Part shown: one piece after another, positions 18,137 to 27,729 of the stretch
How the letters are laid out: every line of letters begins with the position of its first letter
Numbering within the stretch: position 1 is the first letter of the stretch
Assembly: GCF_001557535.2 (NCBI RefSeq)
Contig: NZ_CP014315.1
Span: 1,364,001-1,428,000, forward strand
DNA: 64,000 nucleotides
From: Burkholderia sp. PAMC 26561
Lineage (GTDB): Bacteria; Pseudomonadota; Gammaproteobacteria; Burkholderiales; Burkholderiaceae
Direction of reading: 5' to 3'
Notes under the pieces: generated by a model
What the model saw: only the letters and a program-made list of their open reading frames with translations
Told to the model about the DNA's origin: nothing
Database searches by the model: none
Program-made: the position numbers and the translations under genes

Positions 18137-21100
18137 ATGTATTTCGATGGCAAGTTATGGATGATGATGGCAGGGCTGCGGCTGCGTGTGGCCGGCGCCG
18201 TGGCCCTTGGTTTGATCGCCATGGGATTTGGCGTCCTGCGCTTCGTCTTCCTTGGCCGCGTGCTCGCGCTCGCGCTGGAAGGCGCGCCGCTCGGACAAAT
18301 CGCCCTTGCCGCAGCCGGCACGGTCGCCTGCATGATCCTGCGGGCCTGGCTCGACCATCGGCGGGTCGTGCTGGCGCAGGGCACGGCCGGACGGGTCCAG
18401 TCGGTGCTGCGCGCCCGGCTGTTCGACCGCATTGCCGAACTCGGGCCGGCGTGGTTCGGCGCCGAGCGCACCGGCGGCGTGATGCTGGCTGTCATCGACG
18501 GTGTGGAGCAGTTGCAGACCTTCTTCGGCGCGTACGTGCCGCAGCTGATCATTGCCACCTGCGCACCCGTGGTGATCTTCGCCGTGCTGGCCTGGTGGGA
18601 TGTACCGACCGCAGCCGTGCTGCTGGTTGCCGCGCTCGCCACGCTCGCGCTGCCCATGCTGATCCACAACGCCGACAAACACGCGGCCATTGCCCGCGCC
18701 GCGGCGTTCAAGTCGTTTGGCGAAGAGTTCCTCGACGCAGTGCAGGGCCTGCCGACGCTCAAGGCGTTCGGCCAGAGCGGCGCCTTCGCGCAAAAGCTCG
18801 CCGGCCGCGCGCGGGCGCTGTCCGACAGCACCTTCTGGGTGCTTGCGCTTGGCCTGCTCACCCGGTTCTTCACCGACCTCGGCACGGGCCTGGGCGCAGC
18901 GGCCGCCATCGCACTCGGCGCCTGGCGCGTGAGCCACGGCGAAATGAGCCTGGAAGCGTTGCTGATCATCCTGATGGCCGGCACCGAGATCTTCCGTCCC
19001 CTGCGCGACCTGCGTTCCGTGCTGCATCAGGGCATGGTCGGACAGTCTGCCGCGAACGCCATCCATGCGCTGCTGGAAGCGCGCAGCGATGCACCGGCTG
19101 CGGGCGCGCCACATGTGGCCGGCCTTGCTGCGAGCATCGCGTTCGATAACGTCGGTTTCGCTTATCCCGGCCGTCGCGCCGATGCGCATGCCGCGCTGAG
19201 CTTCGAGATCGCCGCCGGCGAGACGGTCGGGATCGTCGGACCCAGCGGTGCGGGCAAGTCCACCATCCTGCGCCTGCTGCTGCGCCAGCACGATGCGCAG
19301 GCAGGCGCGATCCGCATCGGCGGCCATGACATTCGCACCCTGGACCCCGATCAGGTGCGAAGCATGATCGCCATCGTGGCGCAGGACACCACGCTCTTCG
19401 ATGGAACTATCGCCGACAATTTGCGGCTCGGCCGGCATGATGCGAGCGACGCCGACATGATTGCAGCCGCTGCGGCCGCCAACATTCACGACTTCATCGC
19501 CGGCTTGCCCGACGGCTACGAGACACGCATAGGCGAGCGCGGCGCCACGCTGTCCGGTGGGCAACGCCAGCGCATCGCCATTGCCCGGGCGCTGTTGCGC
19601 GATGCGCCCATCCTCGTGCTGGACGAAGCACTTTCCGCCGTCGATGCCGAAAACGAAGCGGTCATCCAGCAGGCGCTCGACCGGCTCATGCGCGGGCGCA
19701 CCACGTTGATCCTGGCGCACCGGCTATCCAGCGTGATCGGCGCCGACCGGATTCTCGTGCTCGATCACGGGCGCGTGGTGGAGAGCGGCACGCATGCCGA
19801 GTTGATCTCCCGTCCCGGGGCGTATCGCCGCCTGATGGGTCCGCAGGCCGGCGCGGCCGGCCAGCGTCCGGCTGCGGTGGAACGGTTGGTCGCGGCGCCT
19901 GCGTCATCGTCTTCAGGTCCGCAACAACGGGCGCTTGCCGAGGATGCCGCCGAAATCGGCTGGGCCGATACCTTGCGCACCCTGTTGCGCTTCGTGCGGC
20001 CGTGGAGAACGAAACTGGCGCTGACCGTGCTGTGCGGTATCGGGCGGGTGCTGAGCTTCATTGGCGTCGGCGTGCTGGGCGCGCTCGTGGTTGCGGGTGT
20101 GGCGTCCGGACGGCCGGTCTTCGGGCTGACCGTCGGGCTGCTGATCGCGGCGCCCGCCGCGGCAACGCTGCACTGGCTGGAATCCTGGCTTGCGCACGAC
20201 ATGGCTTACCGGCTGCTGGCGGAAATGCGCATCGCACTGTTCGCCAAGCTGGAGCGCCTCGCTCCCGCCTACCTGCTGCGCCGGCGCTCCGGCGACCTCG
20301 TGGCGCTGGCGACCCAGGACGTCGAGACGGTCGAGTACTTCTACGCCCACACCGTGGCGCCGGCTTTTGTCGCCATCGTGATCCCGGCCAGCGTGCTGGC
20401 GCTACTGGCATGGGCGGCCTGGCCGCTCGCGCTCGTCCTGCTGCCCTTTCTCGCCTGGGCCGGACTGACACCGGTATTCGCACGCAGCAAGATCGACCGT
20501 CTCGGCAGCCGGGCGCGCGCAGCATTGGGACAACTCGGCGCGCATCTCACGGAGACGATCCAGGGTCTCGCGGAACTCGCAGCCTTCCAGGCGACCGGCC
20601 GCCGTCGCGCCGTTTTCCTCGCCGACATTGAGGCATACCAGCAGCAGCGGTCCGCCCTGCTGGACGATCTCTCGCGCCAGAGCGCCGCGCTGGAAATCGC
20701 AACCGGACTGGGCGGCCTGGCGGTGGCCCTGACGGGCGCCGTGCTCGCCGCGAACGGCTGGTTTGCGCCCCAGTGGCTGCCGTTGCTCGTGCTGGTTTCC
20801 GTGGCCGCCTTCATGCCCGTTGCCGAGATCGGCCAGGTTGCACGCCAGTTGGCCGATACGATCGCGTCCACGCGCCGCCTGCATGTCGTCGAAGCAGAGA
20901 CGGAGCCGGTCACCGATGGCGATTTGCCGGTCCCCGCAAACCCGCAAGTACGGCTCGAGTCGGTGAGCTTTGCGTACCCGGGCCGCAGCGCACCGGCGCT
21001 CGACCGCGTGAGCTTTGCCGTGCGTCCCGGCAGCACCGTGGCGCTGGTCGGCGCCTCGGGCGCGGGCAAGTCGACGGTAGCCAATCTGCTGCTGCGTTTC

Positions 21101-21679
21101 TGGGATCCGCAGCAAGGCGTCATCACGCTGGGCGGCGTCGACTTGCGCCGGCTTCGTCTCGCTGACTTGCGCAGTCATATCGCGCTGGTGGCGCAGGACA
21201 CGTATCTCTTCAACGATACGCTGGAGGCCAACATCCGTCTGGCCGGCCAGGATGTTTCAGACGCAGATGTACGCCGCGCGCTGGATCGTGCCGCGCTGAG
21301 CGATTTCGTCGACCGGTTGCCGGATGGCCTTGCGACCCGGGTGGGCGAGCGCGGCGTGCAGTTGTCGGGCGGGCAGCGTCAGCGGGTGGCGATCGCCCGC
21401 GCGTTCCTGAAGGACGCGCCGATACTGATCATGGACGAAGCGACTTCCCATCTCGACACCATCAGCGAGCAGCAGATCCGCACGGCCCTTGGTGAACTGA
21501 TGAAGCAACGGACCTCGATCATCATCGCGCATCGGCTGTCGACGATTCAGAATGCCGACACGATTCTCGTGATGGACGGCGGCCGGGTCATCGAGGCCGG
21601 CAGCCATGCCGAACTGCTCGCTGCGCGCGGCGCATATGCGAGACTGGTTGCGCATCAGTCGGGCGGGCTCGCCGCGTAG
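18137..21679 (+). CDS. Fused tandem ABC exporter, CydDC-like
   Basis: A 1180-residue protein containing two complete half-transporters in one chain. First half: membrane domain about 1-320, Walker A GPSGAGKS near 367, signature LSGGQRQR near 471, Walker B ILVLDEALSAVD near 491. Second half: membrane domain about 620-900, Walker A GASGAGKS near 970, LSGGQRQR near 1076, Walker B ILIMDEATSHLD near 1095. Both ATPase sites look intact. The first half, with YVPQLIIATCAPVVIFAVLAWW and GLPTLKAFG, is reminiscent of CydD, the cysteine/glutathione exporter subunit, but CydD and CydC are normally separate genes. No cytochrome bd genes lie in the window. The start follows a GGAGG sequence. The substrate is unknown; a thiol or small peptide is the best guess. 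Confidence 0.88.
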   Translation: MYFDGKLWMMMAGLRLRVAGAVALGLIAMGFGVLRFVFLGRVLALALEGAPLGQIALAAAGTVACMILRAWLDHRRVVLAQGTAGRVQSVLRARLFDRIAELGPAWFGAERTGGVMLAVIDGVEQLQTFFGAYVPQLIIATCAPVVIFAVLAWWDVPTAAVLLVAALATLALPMLIHNADKHAAIARAAAFKSFGEEFLDAVQGLPTLKAFGQSGAFAQKLAGRARALSDSTFWVLALGLLTRFFTDLGTGLGAAAAIALGAWRVSHGEMSLEALLIILMAGTEIFRPLRDLRSVLHQGMVGQSAANAIHALLEARSDAPAAGAPHVAGLAASIAFDNVGFAYPGRRADAHAALSFEIAAGETVGIVGPSGAGKSTILRLLLRQHDAQAGAIRIGGHDIRTLDPDQVRSMIAIVAQDTTLFDGTIADNLRLGRHDASDADMIAAAAAANIHDFIAGLPDGYETRIGERGATLSGGQRQRIAIARALLRDAPILVLDEALSAVDAENEAVIQQALDRLMRGRTTLILAHRLSSVIGADRILVLDHGRVVESGTHAELISRPGAYRRLMGPQAGAAGQRPAAVERLVAAPASSSSGPQQRALAEDAAEIGWADTLRTLLRFVRPWRTKLALTVLCGIGRVLSFIGVGVLGALVVAGVASGRPVFGLTVGLLIAAPAAATLHWLESWLAHDMAYRLLAEMRIALFAKLERLAPAYLLRRRSGDLVALATQDVETVEYFYAHTVAPAFVAIVIPASVLALLAWAAWPLALVLLPFLAWAGLTPVFARSKIDRLGSRARAALGQLGAHLTETIQGLAELAAFQATGRRRAVFLADIEAYQQQRSALLDDLSRQSAALEIATGLGGLAVALTGAVLAANGWFAPQWLPLLVLVSVAAFMPVAEIGQVARQLADTIASTRRLHVVEAETEPVTDGDLPVPANPQVRLESVSFAYPGRSAPALDRVSFAVRPGSTVALVGASGAGKSTVANLLLRFWDPQQGVITLGGVDLRRLRLADLRSHIALVAQDTYLFNDTLEANIRLAGQDVSDADVRRALDRAALSDFVDRLPDGLATRVGERGVQLSGGQRQRVAIARAFLKDAPILIMDEATSHLDTISEQQIRTALGELMKQRTSIIIAHRLSTIQNADTILVMDGGRVIEAGSHAELLAARGAYARLVAHQSGGLAA

Positions 21680-21743
21680 GGCATCGGCGGTGGATGCAGG
21701 GGTTGCTGCGCCCCATTTGGCAAAACGGCGCGCGCCGCAACGC

Positions 21744-22256
21744 TCACGCCCGATACCACTTGGGGTAGAACTCCCTGACGGCATCGCCATCGGTTCTCAA
21801 CGCATGGCAGCCGTCGAGCTGGAATGGTTGCTGGCTGTTCGACGCGTTGATCTCCTCGCTCATTGTCTGGAACGCAGCCGTCGCCACGCCGCCGATCAGC
21901 TCGGTCAGATGCGTGCAGCCCTTCGTGCCGCCAAACAGCGCACGTGTCTCGCGCGTGAAGCCGGCCGCGAGCTTGAGGCCGATCAGCTTCCTGTACTCCG
22001 GCCCGATAACATCGCAGAAACCAGGATACGGCACGACTTCGGATTCCGCGTGTGCATCGACGATCAGGAAATCCGTGTTGACCGTGATCCGCAAGCGCAT
22101 CTGGTGGATCGCTTCACCGGCCAGACGCACGACACCGCTCGAATGACGATCGTAGGTTTTCGTATCGCGCAGCACACCTTCGATGTCATACAGCCCGTCT
22201 TCGCGCCGATAGCCGCTGAGTTCGATACGCCGCACATGCAGGAGTTGACGTTCCAT
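21744..22256 (-). CDS. DUF2889 family protein
   Basis: A 170-residue cytoplasmic protein that matches the DUF2889 pattern from memory: LLHVRRIELSGYRREDGLYDIEGVLRDTKTY at the N-terminus and FGGTKGCTHLTELIGGVATAAFQT in the second half. The function of the family is not established. It often sits in CoA-linked catabolic clusters. Here it is the last gene of the minus-strand operon, 4 bp after the CitE-like lyase. The ATG at 22256 is chosen because the longer frame runs into the lyase gene. Confidence 0.75.
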   Translation of the reverse strand: MERQLLHVRRIELSGYRREDGLYDIEGVLRDTKTYDRHSSGVVRLAGEAIHQMRLRITVNTDFLIVDAHAESEVVPYPGFCDVIGPEYRKLIGLKLAAGFTRETRALFGGTKGCTHLTELIGGVATAAFQTMSEEINASNSQQPFQLDGCHALRTDGDAVREFYPKWYRA

Positions 22257-22260
22257 GGGC

Positions 22261-23079
22261 TCAGCGCGTGAAGCTCGCAATAATGCGTTTCGCCTTGTCG
22301 ACGATAGGTTTGTCGACGAGCTTGCCGTCCACGGCGATCGCGCCCCTCGGATTCTCGGCGAGCTTTGCCAGCACGCGCTCGGCCCAGGCAAAGTCCGCAT
22401 CGCTCGGAGCGAAGCCGCGATTCACTGCCTCGACCTGCTTCGGATGAATGCACAGCTTTGCACCAAAGCCGAAGCGCCGGCCGGAGGCGGCATCGGCGGC
22501 GATCAGGTCGGCATCGTCAATCGATAAAGTCACGCCGTCGACGGGCGCCGCGAGCCCCGCATAACGCGACTCGATCACGAATTGCGAGCGCACGTAGTCG
22601 AGCTCGCGGCCGCTGTCCTCCACACCTGCATCGACGCAATAATCGAACGAACCGAATGCAAGCCGTGACACCGCCTTTTCATGCGCGATCGCCCGCATCT
22701 CCACCACGCCCGCCACGCTCTCGATCAGCGCGATGAGCGACACCGCCTTGCCGCAGCGCGACGCAATATCCGCCAGTTCGCTAGCGGCTTCGGCCTTTGG
22801 GACCATGATGCGCGTGACCGATGACTCGCGCAGCATTTTCACATCGTCCTCGTGCCAGGGCGTGCCGTATGCGTTGACACGAATCACGACGCGTTCCTTG
22901 TCGATATCCGGCAAGCCATCCCGCAGCCACTTCGATAAACCCTCGCGCGCCTGGATCTTGCCCTCGGGCGCGACCGCATCTTCCAGATCGATCACGACCT
23001 GATGCGCGGCCGTTGCAAGCGCCTTGGAAAACCGCTCCGGACGATCGCCCGGTACGAAGAGATAACTATGAAGCGGCAT
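22261..23079 (-). CDS. CitE-like CoA-ester lyase (HpcH/HpaI family)
   Basis: A 272-residue Mg-dependent lyase of the citrate lyase beta-subunit/citramalyl-CoA or malyl-CoA lyase family. It shows YLFVPGDRPERFSKA at the N-terminus, the acidic metal-site stretch VVIDLEDAVAPEGK near residue 30, PKAEAASEL near residue 95, a second metal-site region (GSFDYCVDAG) and CIHPKQVEAVNRGF near the C-terminus. It would split a hydroxyacyl-CoA into acetyl-CoA plus a keto acid. Together with the CoA-transferase and hydratase upstream it gives the cluster the logic of a C5-dicarboxylate pathway. The substrate is inferred from context only. Confidence 0.88.
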   Translation of the reverse strand: MPLHSYLFVPGDRPERFSKALATAAHQVVIDLEDAVAPEGKIQAREGLSKWLRDGLPDIDKERVVIRVNAYGTPWHEDDVKMLRESSVTRIMVPKAEAASELADIASRCGKAVSLIALIESVAGVVEMRAIAHEKAVSRLAFGSFDYCVDAGVEDSGRELDYVRSQFVIESRYAGLAAPVDGVTLSIDDADLIAADAASGRRFGFGAKLCIHPKQVEAVNRGFAPSDADFAWAERVLAKLAENPRGAIAVDGKLVDKPIVDKAKRIIASFTR

Positions 23080-23100
23080 GCATGTCTCCTGACTTGAGCA

Positions 23101-23850
23101 TCAACCGGACGTCCAGTCGCGCTGGAATGTTTCCGAATAACTGAAACGGTCGGCCGGATGGATGCTGAACGCGGCTTCGACAATCTCGCCGCGCCGGTTG
23201 AGATATCGGCGGCACAACCAGAGCGCGGGTGAACGCGCCTTTGCGTTGACCAGCGAGGCGATGGCCGCCGGCAAGGCGATCGCCCGGATCTCCTGCTGCA
23301 CTTCCACTATCCGCTCGCCGAACTGTTTTTCGATAAGCGTATAGATCGGCACATGCGATTCGCGTTCGCTCACCACGAGCGAACGAAATGCCGGTTGAAT
23401 GAATACTTCGGTATGGCAGATCGGATCGGGGCTGTCGCCCGAACGGCGCAAGCCCGCAATGCGCAGCCACGTCTCGCCGGGGCCGGCCTTCAGCAGCTCG
23501 CAAACGGCGGGGTCGCGCACCTCGGTCGTGTCCTTCGTCAGGATCTCGAGAACGGTGTCCGCCGTATAGCGATGCAGGTCGCTCAACTGCTGCATGACCT
23601 GCCGATACCCGCCTTCGGATCGAACCGCCTTGACAGTCGTGCCGACCCCCGCCTGCCGCACGACCATGCCGAGTTGCACCAGTTGCTTCACGGCCTCGCG
23701 CACAGTGGAACGGCTTGCGCCGAACTGCTCGCATAGCTCGAACTCGGTCGGTATTGTCGAGCCCACCGGAAACCTGCCGCTCTGAATTTCGTTGACGAGC
23801 GTCTGCGCCAATTGCACATAACGCGGTTGCTGACCCAGGACTGTGACCAT
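23101..23850 (-). CDS. GntR/HutC-family regulator with UTRA domain
   Basis: A 249-residue regulator. The N-terminal winged helix PRYVQLAQTLVNEIQSGRFP, then TEFELCEQFGASRSTVREAV, is typical of GntR, and the C-terminal ligand domain is UTRA-like. An alternative ATG at 23934 overlaps the CoA-transferase stop as ATGA and would add 28 residues, but the start at 23850 follows an AAGAG sequence and fits family length better. It is encoded inside the operon it probably controls. A TTTGT-ACGG-ACAAA palindrome in front of the first gene (29730-29743) suits the GT-N4-AC operators of the HutC subgroup. The ligand is probably the pathway substrate or its CoA ester. Confidence 0.87.
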   Translation of the reverse strand: MVTVLGQQPRYVQLAQTLVNEIQSGRFPVGSTIPTEFELCEQFGASRSTVREAVKQLVQLGMVVRQAGVGTTVKAVRSEGGYRQVMQQLSDLHRYTADTVLEILTKDTTEVRDPAVCELLKAGPGETWLRIAGLRRSGDSPDPICHTEVFIQPAFRSLVVSERESHVPIYTLIEKQFGERIVEVQQEIRAIALPAAIASLVNAKARSPALWLCRRYLNRRGEIVEAAFSIHPADRFSYSETFQRDWTSG

Positions 23851-23930
23851 CGGCTCTTGCGTGAGTAAGGGTGAACGGATTAAACGGGGTGAATGCGCCC
23901 GTTCGGACCCGTCACGCAAGCCTTCGGAGC

Positions 23931-25121
23931 TCATTGCACGACGGCCTTCTCGCGAAGCGAGGCGATCCGTTCAGCATCGTAACCGAGTTCCGCGAGCAGC
24001 CTGTCCGTATCCTGGCCCAGATCCGGGGCTGCGCGCAGTGGCAGCGCCTCATCCACGCGCACCGGCGCCGCCACGCCGCGGATCTTCCCGAAGCGCGGAT
24101 GCTCGGCATTGACCACGCCCTCGCGCTCCGCCACGAAAGGATTGTCGAGCGCCTGCCTGACGTCGTAGACCGGCGCCGCGGGCACACGGCCCCCGAAACG
24201 CTTGAGCCACTCTTCGGTCGTTGCCGTGGAAAGCGCGGTATCGAGTTCCTTTTCAAGCAAGTCCCGGTTGAGCAGCCTCGCCTTGAAATTGTTGAAGCGT
24301 TCGTCCGTGACCCACGACGGTTTGTCGAGGACCTCGGCCAGCACGCCCCAGAATTTCTCCTTGTTGCACATCAGGAAGATCCAGCCGTCCTGTGTCTTGT
24401 ACAACTGGCTCGGCGTGAGCGAAGGATGCGCCGAGCGGCGATCGCGCCCCGTCACCACGTCGCCGTTCAGGTACCACGTGGCGACATAAGCGAGATTGTG
24501 CATGGCGACATCGAAAAGACTGACGTCCATGTCGCGGCCGATGCCGGAAGCGCGCGCCTGCACGATTCCCGCAAGCAGCGCCATGGCGGCGGTCGTGCCC
24601 GTCATCAAGTCGATGATCGACAGCCCGAAGCGCGCCGGCGGACTGTCAGGCTCGCCGGTGACCGACAGATACCCTGCTTCCGCTTGCATCAGGTAGTCGT
24701 AACCCGGCCACGACGCACGGCTTCCGGTGCGCCCATACGCCGACAAGTGACCGCAGACGATCGCCGGATTCGACTCTTTCAGCTGGTCGTAAGTCAGCCC
24801 GAGCTTTGCGGGCAGATCGCCGCGCAGGTTGTTGAAGACCGCGTCGCTTTTCTTCACCAGGTCGAGAAGGACGCCGCGTGCTTCCGGCTTCTTGAGATCG
24901 AGCGTCAGGCTGCACTTATTGCGGTTGAACGCCTCGAAAAAGTGGCTGTCGCCTTCGCCAAAAAAATATGGACCGACCGCGCGCCCGACATCGCCGCCTT
25001 CGCGGAAATTCTCCACCTTGATGATTTCCGCGCCGAGATCGGCCAGATGCTGCGTCGCGAACGGACCCGCGCCGTACTGTTCGACCGCGACAATACGCAC
25101 GCCTGAGAGCGGCAAAGTCAT
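23931..25121 (-). CDS. Family III CoA-transferase (CaiB/BaiF)
   Basis: A 396-residue protein of the formyl-CoA transferase/CaiB family, beginning MTLPLSGVRIVAVEQYGAGP with the family-typical DLGAEIIKVE soon after. Other stretches common to the family are NRNKCSLTLDLKKPE and MQAEAGYLSVTGEPDSPP. It moves CoA from a donor such as succinyl-CoA to a carboxylic acid, activating the imported substrate. The ATG at 25121 overlaps the acyl-CoA dehydrogenase stop by ATGA, while the longer GTG start would run deep into that gene. The cluster suggests an itaconate or similar dicarboxylate CoA-transferase. Confidence 0.9.
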   Translation of the reverse strand: MTLPLSGVRIVAVEQYGAGPFATQHLADLGAEIIKVENFREGGDVGRAVGPYFFGEGDSHFFEAFNRNKCSLTLDLKKPEARGVLLDLVKKSDAVFNNLRGDLPAKLGLTYDQLKESNPAIVCGHLSAYGRTGSRASWPGYDYLMQAEAGYLSVTGEPDSPPARFGLSIIDLMTGTTAAMALLAGIVQARASGIGRDMDVSLFDVAMHNLAYVATWYLNGDVVTGRDRRSAHPSLTPSQLYKTQDGWIFLMCNKEKFWGVLAEVLDKPSWVTDERFNNFKARLLNRDLLEKELDTALSTATTEEWLKRFGGRVPAAPVYDVRQALDNPFVAEREGVVNAEHPRFGKIRGVAAPVRVDEALPLRAAPDLGQDTDRLLAELGYDAERIASLREKAVVQ

Positions 25122-26302
25122 ACCGGATTCCTCGCAATAAGGTTCTTGGCGATGATGATTCGCTGCATCTCGTTGGTGCCTTCGCCAATGCACAAGAGCG
25201 GCGCATCGCGGTACAGGCGCTCGACGTTGAACTCCTTCGAGTAGCCATAGGCGCCATGAATTCGCATGGCCTCGATGCTGTTCTCAAGCGCAGCTTCAGT
25301 GGCGAAGTATTTCGCCATGCCGGCTTCCATGTCGCAGCGTTCGCCGCGGTCGTAAGCAACCGCCGCCGCTTCGGTCAAAAGACGCGCAGCCTGCAAGCGT
25401 GTCGCCATCTCGCCCAGCTTCAGCGCAATCGCCTGATGTTCGCAAATCGGCTTGCCGAAAGTCTTGCGCTGCTGCGAATAGGACACGGATTCATCGAGCG
25501 CTGCCTGCGCCACGCCCACCCCACGCGCGGCCACGTTGATGCGCCCCAGTTCCAGGCCGCCCAGAATCTGTTTGAGTCCTAGTCCTTCTACGCCGCCGAT
25601 CACCTGCGACACCGGCACGCGAAAATCCGTGAAGGTCAGCTCGCACGTATCGATACCCTTGTACCCGAGCTTTTCGAGCTTGCGGCTCACTTCGAAGCCC
25701 GGACCCTTTTCGACGAGCAGGAGCGTCATGCCCTTGTGCCGCGGCTCCGCCTTCGGGTCGGTCTTCACGAGCAACGCCAGGACGTTCCCATGCAGGCTGT
25801 TCGTGATCCACGTCTTGTTGCCATTGACTACATACTCGTCGCCCTCGCGCCGCGCCACCGTGCGGATCGCCTGAAGGTCCGTGCCGCAATCCGGCTCCGT
25901 CAGCCCGATGCCGCCACGCAATTCGCCGGTCGCCATGCGCGGCAGATAGGCACGCTTCTGTTCCTCGGTGCCGTTGCGCTGCACGGTCATCGCCATGATC
26001 AGATGCGAGTTGATGATGCCGCTCACCGACATCCAGACCGCCGAGATCCGGTCGACAATCTTCGCGTACGTCGATGTGGAGAGACCCAGTCCGCCGTATT
26101 CCTGACTGATCAGGCATCCGAACAATCCCATGTCCTTCATTTTCTCGACGATCTCGTGCGGGTACTCGTCGGCCGCTTCGAGTGCGTGGACATACGGCTT
26201 CACTTCCGTCTTGAGAAAACGATCGAGCATGTCGAGGATCAGCACCTCGTTAGCCTTCGCCTCTTCTGCTGTTTCAATCGTTTCTACATCGATGGTAGCC
26301 AT
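25118..26302 (-). CDS. Acyl-CoA dehydrogenase
   Basis: A 394-residue FAD-dependent acyl-CoA dehydrogenase. It has the substrate/FAD stretch GGIGLTEPDCGTDLQAI, NGNKTWITNS in the middle domain, RKTFGKPICEHQAI and the C-terminal IHGAYGYSKEFNVERLYRD followed by GEGTNEMQRIIIA. Full family length. It introduces a double bond into, or removes one from, the CoA-activated intermediate. It overlaps the CoA-transferase by ATGA and lies 44 bp after the MmgE/PrpD gene. Confidence 0.93.
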   Translation of the reverse strand: MATIDVETIETAEEAKANEVLILDMLDRFLKTEVKPYVHALEAADEYPHEIVEKMKDMGLFGCLISQEYGGLGLSTSTYAKIVDRISAVWMSVSGIINSHLIMAMTVQRNGTEEQKRAYLPRMATGELRGGIGLTEPDCGTDLQAIRTVARREGDEYVVNGNKTWITNSLHGNVLALLVKTDPKAEPRHKGMTLLLVEKGPGFEVSRKLEKLGYKGIDTCELTFTDFRVPVSQVIGGVEGLGLKQILGGLELGRINVAARGVGVAQAALDESVSYSQQRKTFGKPICEHQAIALKLGEMATRLQAARLLTEAAAVAYDRGERCDMEAGMAKYFATEAALENSIEAMRIHGAYGYSKEFNVERLYRDAPLLCIGEGTNEMQRIIIAKNLIARNPV

Positions 26303-26346
26303 GAAAATCTCCTGCCCTGACGGGCCCTGAATGCATGCAGCAACAA

Positions 26347-27729
26347 TTAGCCGGGACGGCGCAGCACGTCTGCGAGCGTGGATACGGAAGACCGTTCGAG
26401 ATTCAGCACGGCGTCGCGCACCTGCGCGGCGCGATCGCGCGAGACCACGCGCTGCGCGTTATCGAAGAACTTGGCGACGATGTCGTCGTTGGTCAGCGGC
26501 CGATCGGACGAGCCGCGATTGATCGCCTCGCGATGCGCAAGACGGCGGCCATCGCGTGTGAAGACAATCACTTCGCCGGTGTAATGGCGCGGGAACGTGG
26601 ACTCGTGATCCACTTCGTAATTGACGCGTTGCGCCAGGGCCAGCACGGCGGGATCGGCGAGCGCCGCGTCGTCGAGGTCATCGAGCGTGAAGCGTCCCTT
26701 GAGCAAGCCTGTCGCCACGATGTACGGAATGCTGAACTGCGCGTCGTAGCTGTTCGCCGGATGCTTCTTGTTCGCGACCGGCTCGCAGATCACGTTCACG
26801 GTCGCACCCGGCACGCGCACGACGACGTTTTCGATTTCATCGATGCTGAGGCCATGCTGCTTGTGCAACTCGACCGCGGCATCGGACGATGCATGGGTGA
26901 AATGGCATGCGGGAATCGGCTTGAGCGCAACATGGTCGATCTCCCATTGCTCGCCGAGCCCGTTCGTCGCAATGGAAAGATCCGGCGTGGCATCGTCATT
27001 CAGGTGCAGCGAATAAAGCCCATAGCGGCCTTCATAAGGCGCGCCGGGACCCACGAATCCATGCTTTGCAAGCGACGCCGCAACCGTGCCGCTGACCGCG
27101 GCCCAGCCCGGATGCAGACGCTTGGTCCACGCGCCGTCCTGCAGGAATTCCAGGCTGCCCGACGCCATGGACAGCGCAATGCCCTGCGCATGCGTCGCGC
27201 GTGCTTCGTCGAGACCCAAGAGACGTGCGGCCGCCAGCGTGCAGCCGAACGCGCCGGCCAGTCCCGTGGGATGAAAACCCGTCTTGTGGAAACCACCTTG
27301 CGCAACGGCGCCCACCCGGGTCGATACTTCCATCGCACAAAGATAGGCGGCGAGCAGATCGGCGCCGCTTGCGTTCTCGCGCTCGCCGAGCCCGAACACG
27401 CAGGGCAAGGCGCTCGCGGTCGAATGAATGACGCCGCGTGCGTGGGTATCGTCGAAATCGAGGCCGTGGATCAGAAGGCCGTTGAAAAGCATTGCGTCGC
27501 GCATGGCAAGCCGCTCCGAATGCGCGAACACCGACGCGTGGCCGCTGTCGAGTTCCTGCATGGCGGCAAGCGTCGCACGCGAATAGTTGAACGTGGTCGT
27601 GGCAAATGCGAGACCGATGCTGTCGAGTATCAAATGCTTGGCGCGTTCGCGGACGGCCTGGGGCACATCGTCGAGCCGCAGGTTCGTCGTGAAGCGGGCA
27701 AGCGCTGCGGAGATGGAAGTTGAGCTCAC
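26347..27729 (-). CDS. MmgE/PrpD family protein (2-methylcitrate dehydratase-like)
   Basis: A 460-residue protein starting at a GTG that overlaps the MFS stop by GTGA; the longer frame upstream is a shadow of the MFS gene. Family stretches include LILDSIGLAFATTTFNYSRA, NGLLIHGLDFDDTHARGVIH and HPGWAAVSGTVAASLAKHGF. Members include 2-methylcitrate dehydratase and cis-aconitate decarboxylase relatives, so it acts on tri- or dicarboxylic acids by dehydration, isomerisation or decarboxylation. It is one of the strongest hints that the operon handles a branched dicarboxylate. Confidence 0.88.
   Translation of the reverse strand: MSSTSISAALARFTTNLRLDDVPQAVRERAKHLILDSIGLAFATTTFNYSRATLAAMQELDSGHASVFAHSERLAMRDAMLFNGLLIHGLDFDDTHARGVIHSTASALPCVFGLGERENASGADLLAAYLCAMEVSTRVGAVAQGGFHKTGFHPTGLAGAFGCTLAAARLLGLDEARATHAQGIALSMASGSLEFLQDGAWTKRLHPGWAAVSGTVAASLAKHGFVGPGAPYEGRYGLYSLHLNDDATPDLSIATNGLGEQWEIDHVALKPIPACHFTHASSDAAVELHKQHGLSIDEIENVVVRVPGATVNVICEPVANKKHPANSYDAQFSIPYIVATGLLKGRFTLDDLDDAALADPAVLALAQRVNYEVDHESTFPRHYTGEVIVFTRDGRRLAHREAINRGSSDRPLTNDDIVAKFFDNAQRVVSRDRAAQVRDAVLNLERSSVSTLADVLRRPG

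Noticed and set aside
18155..19720. A 521-codon minus-strand frame opposite the ABC exporter
   Set aside because: Shadow composition (Gln/Arg/His-rich), while the plus strand has ABC motifs throughout.
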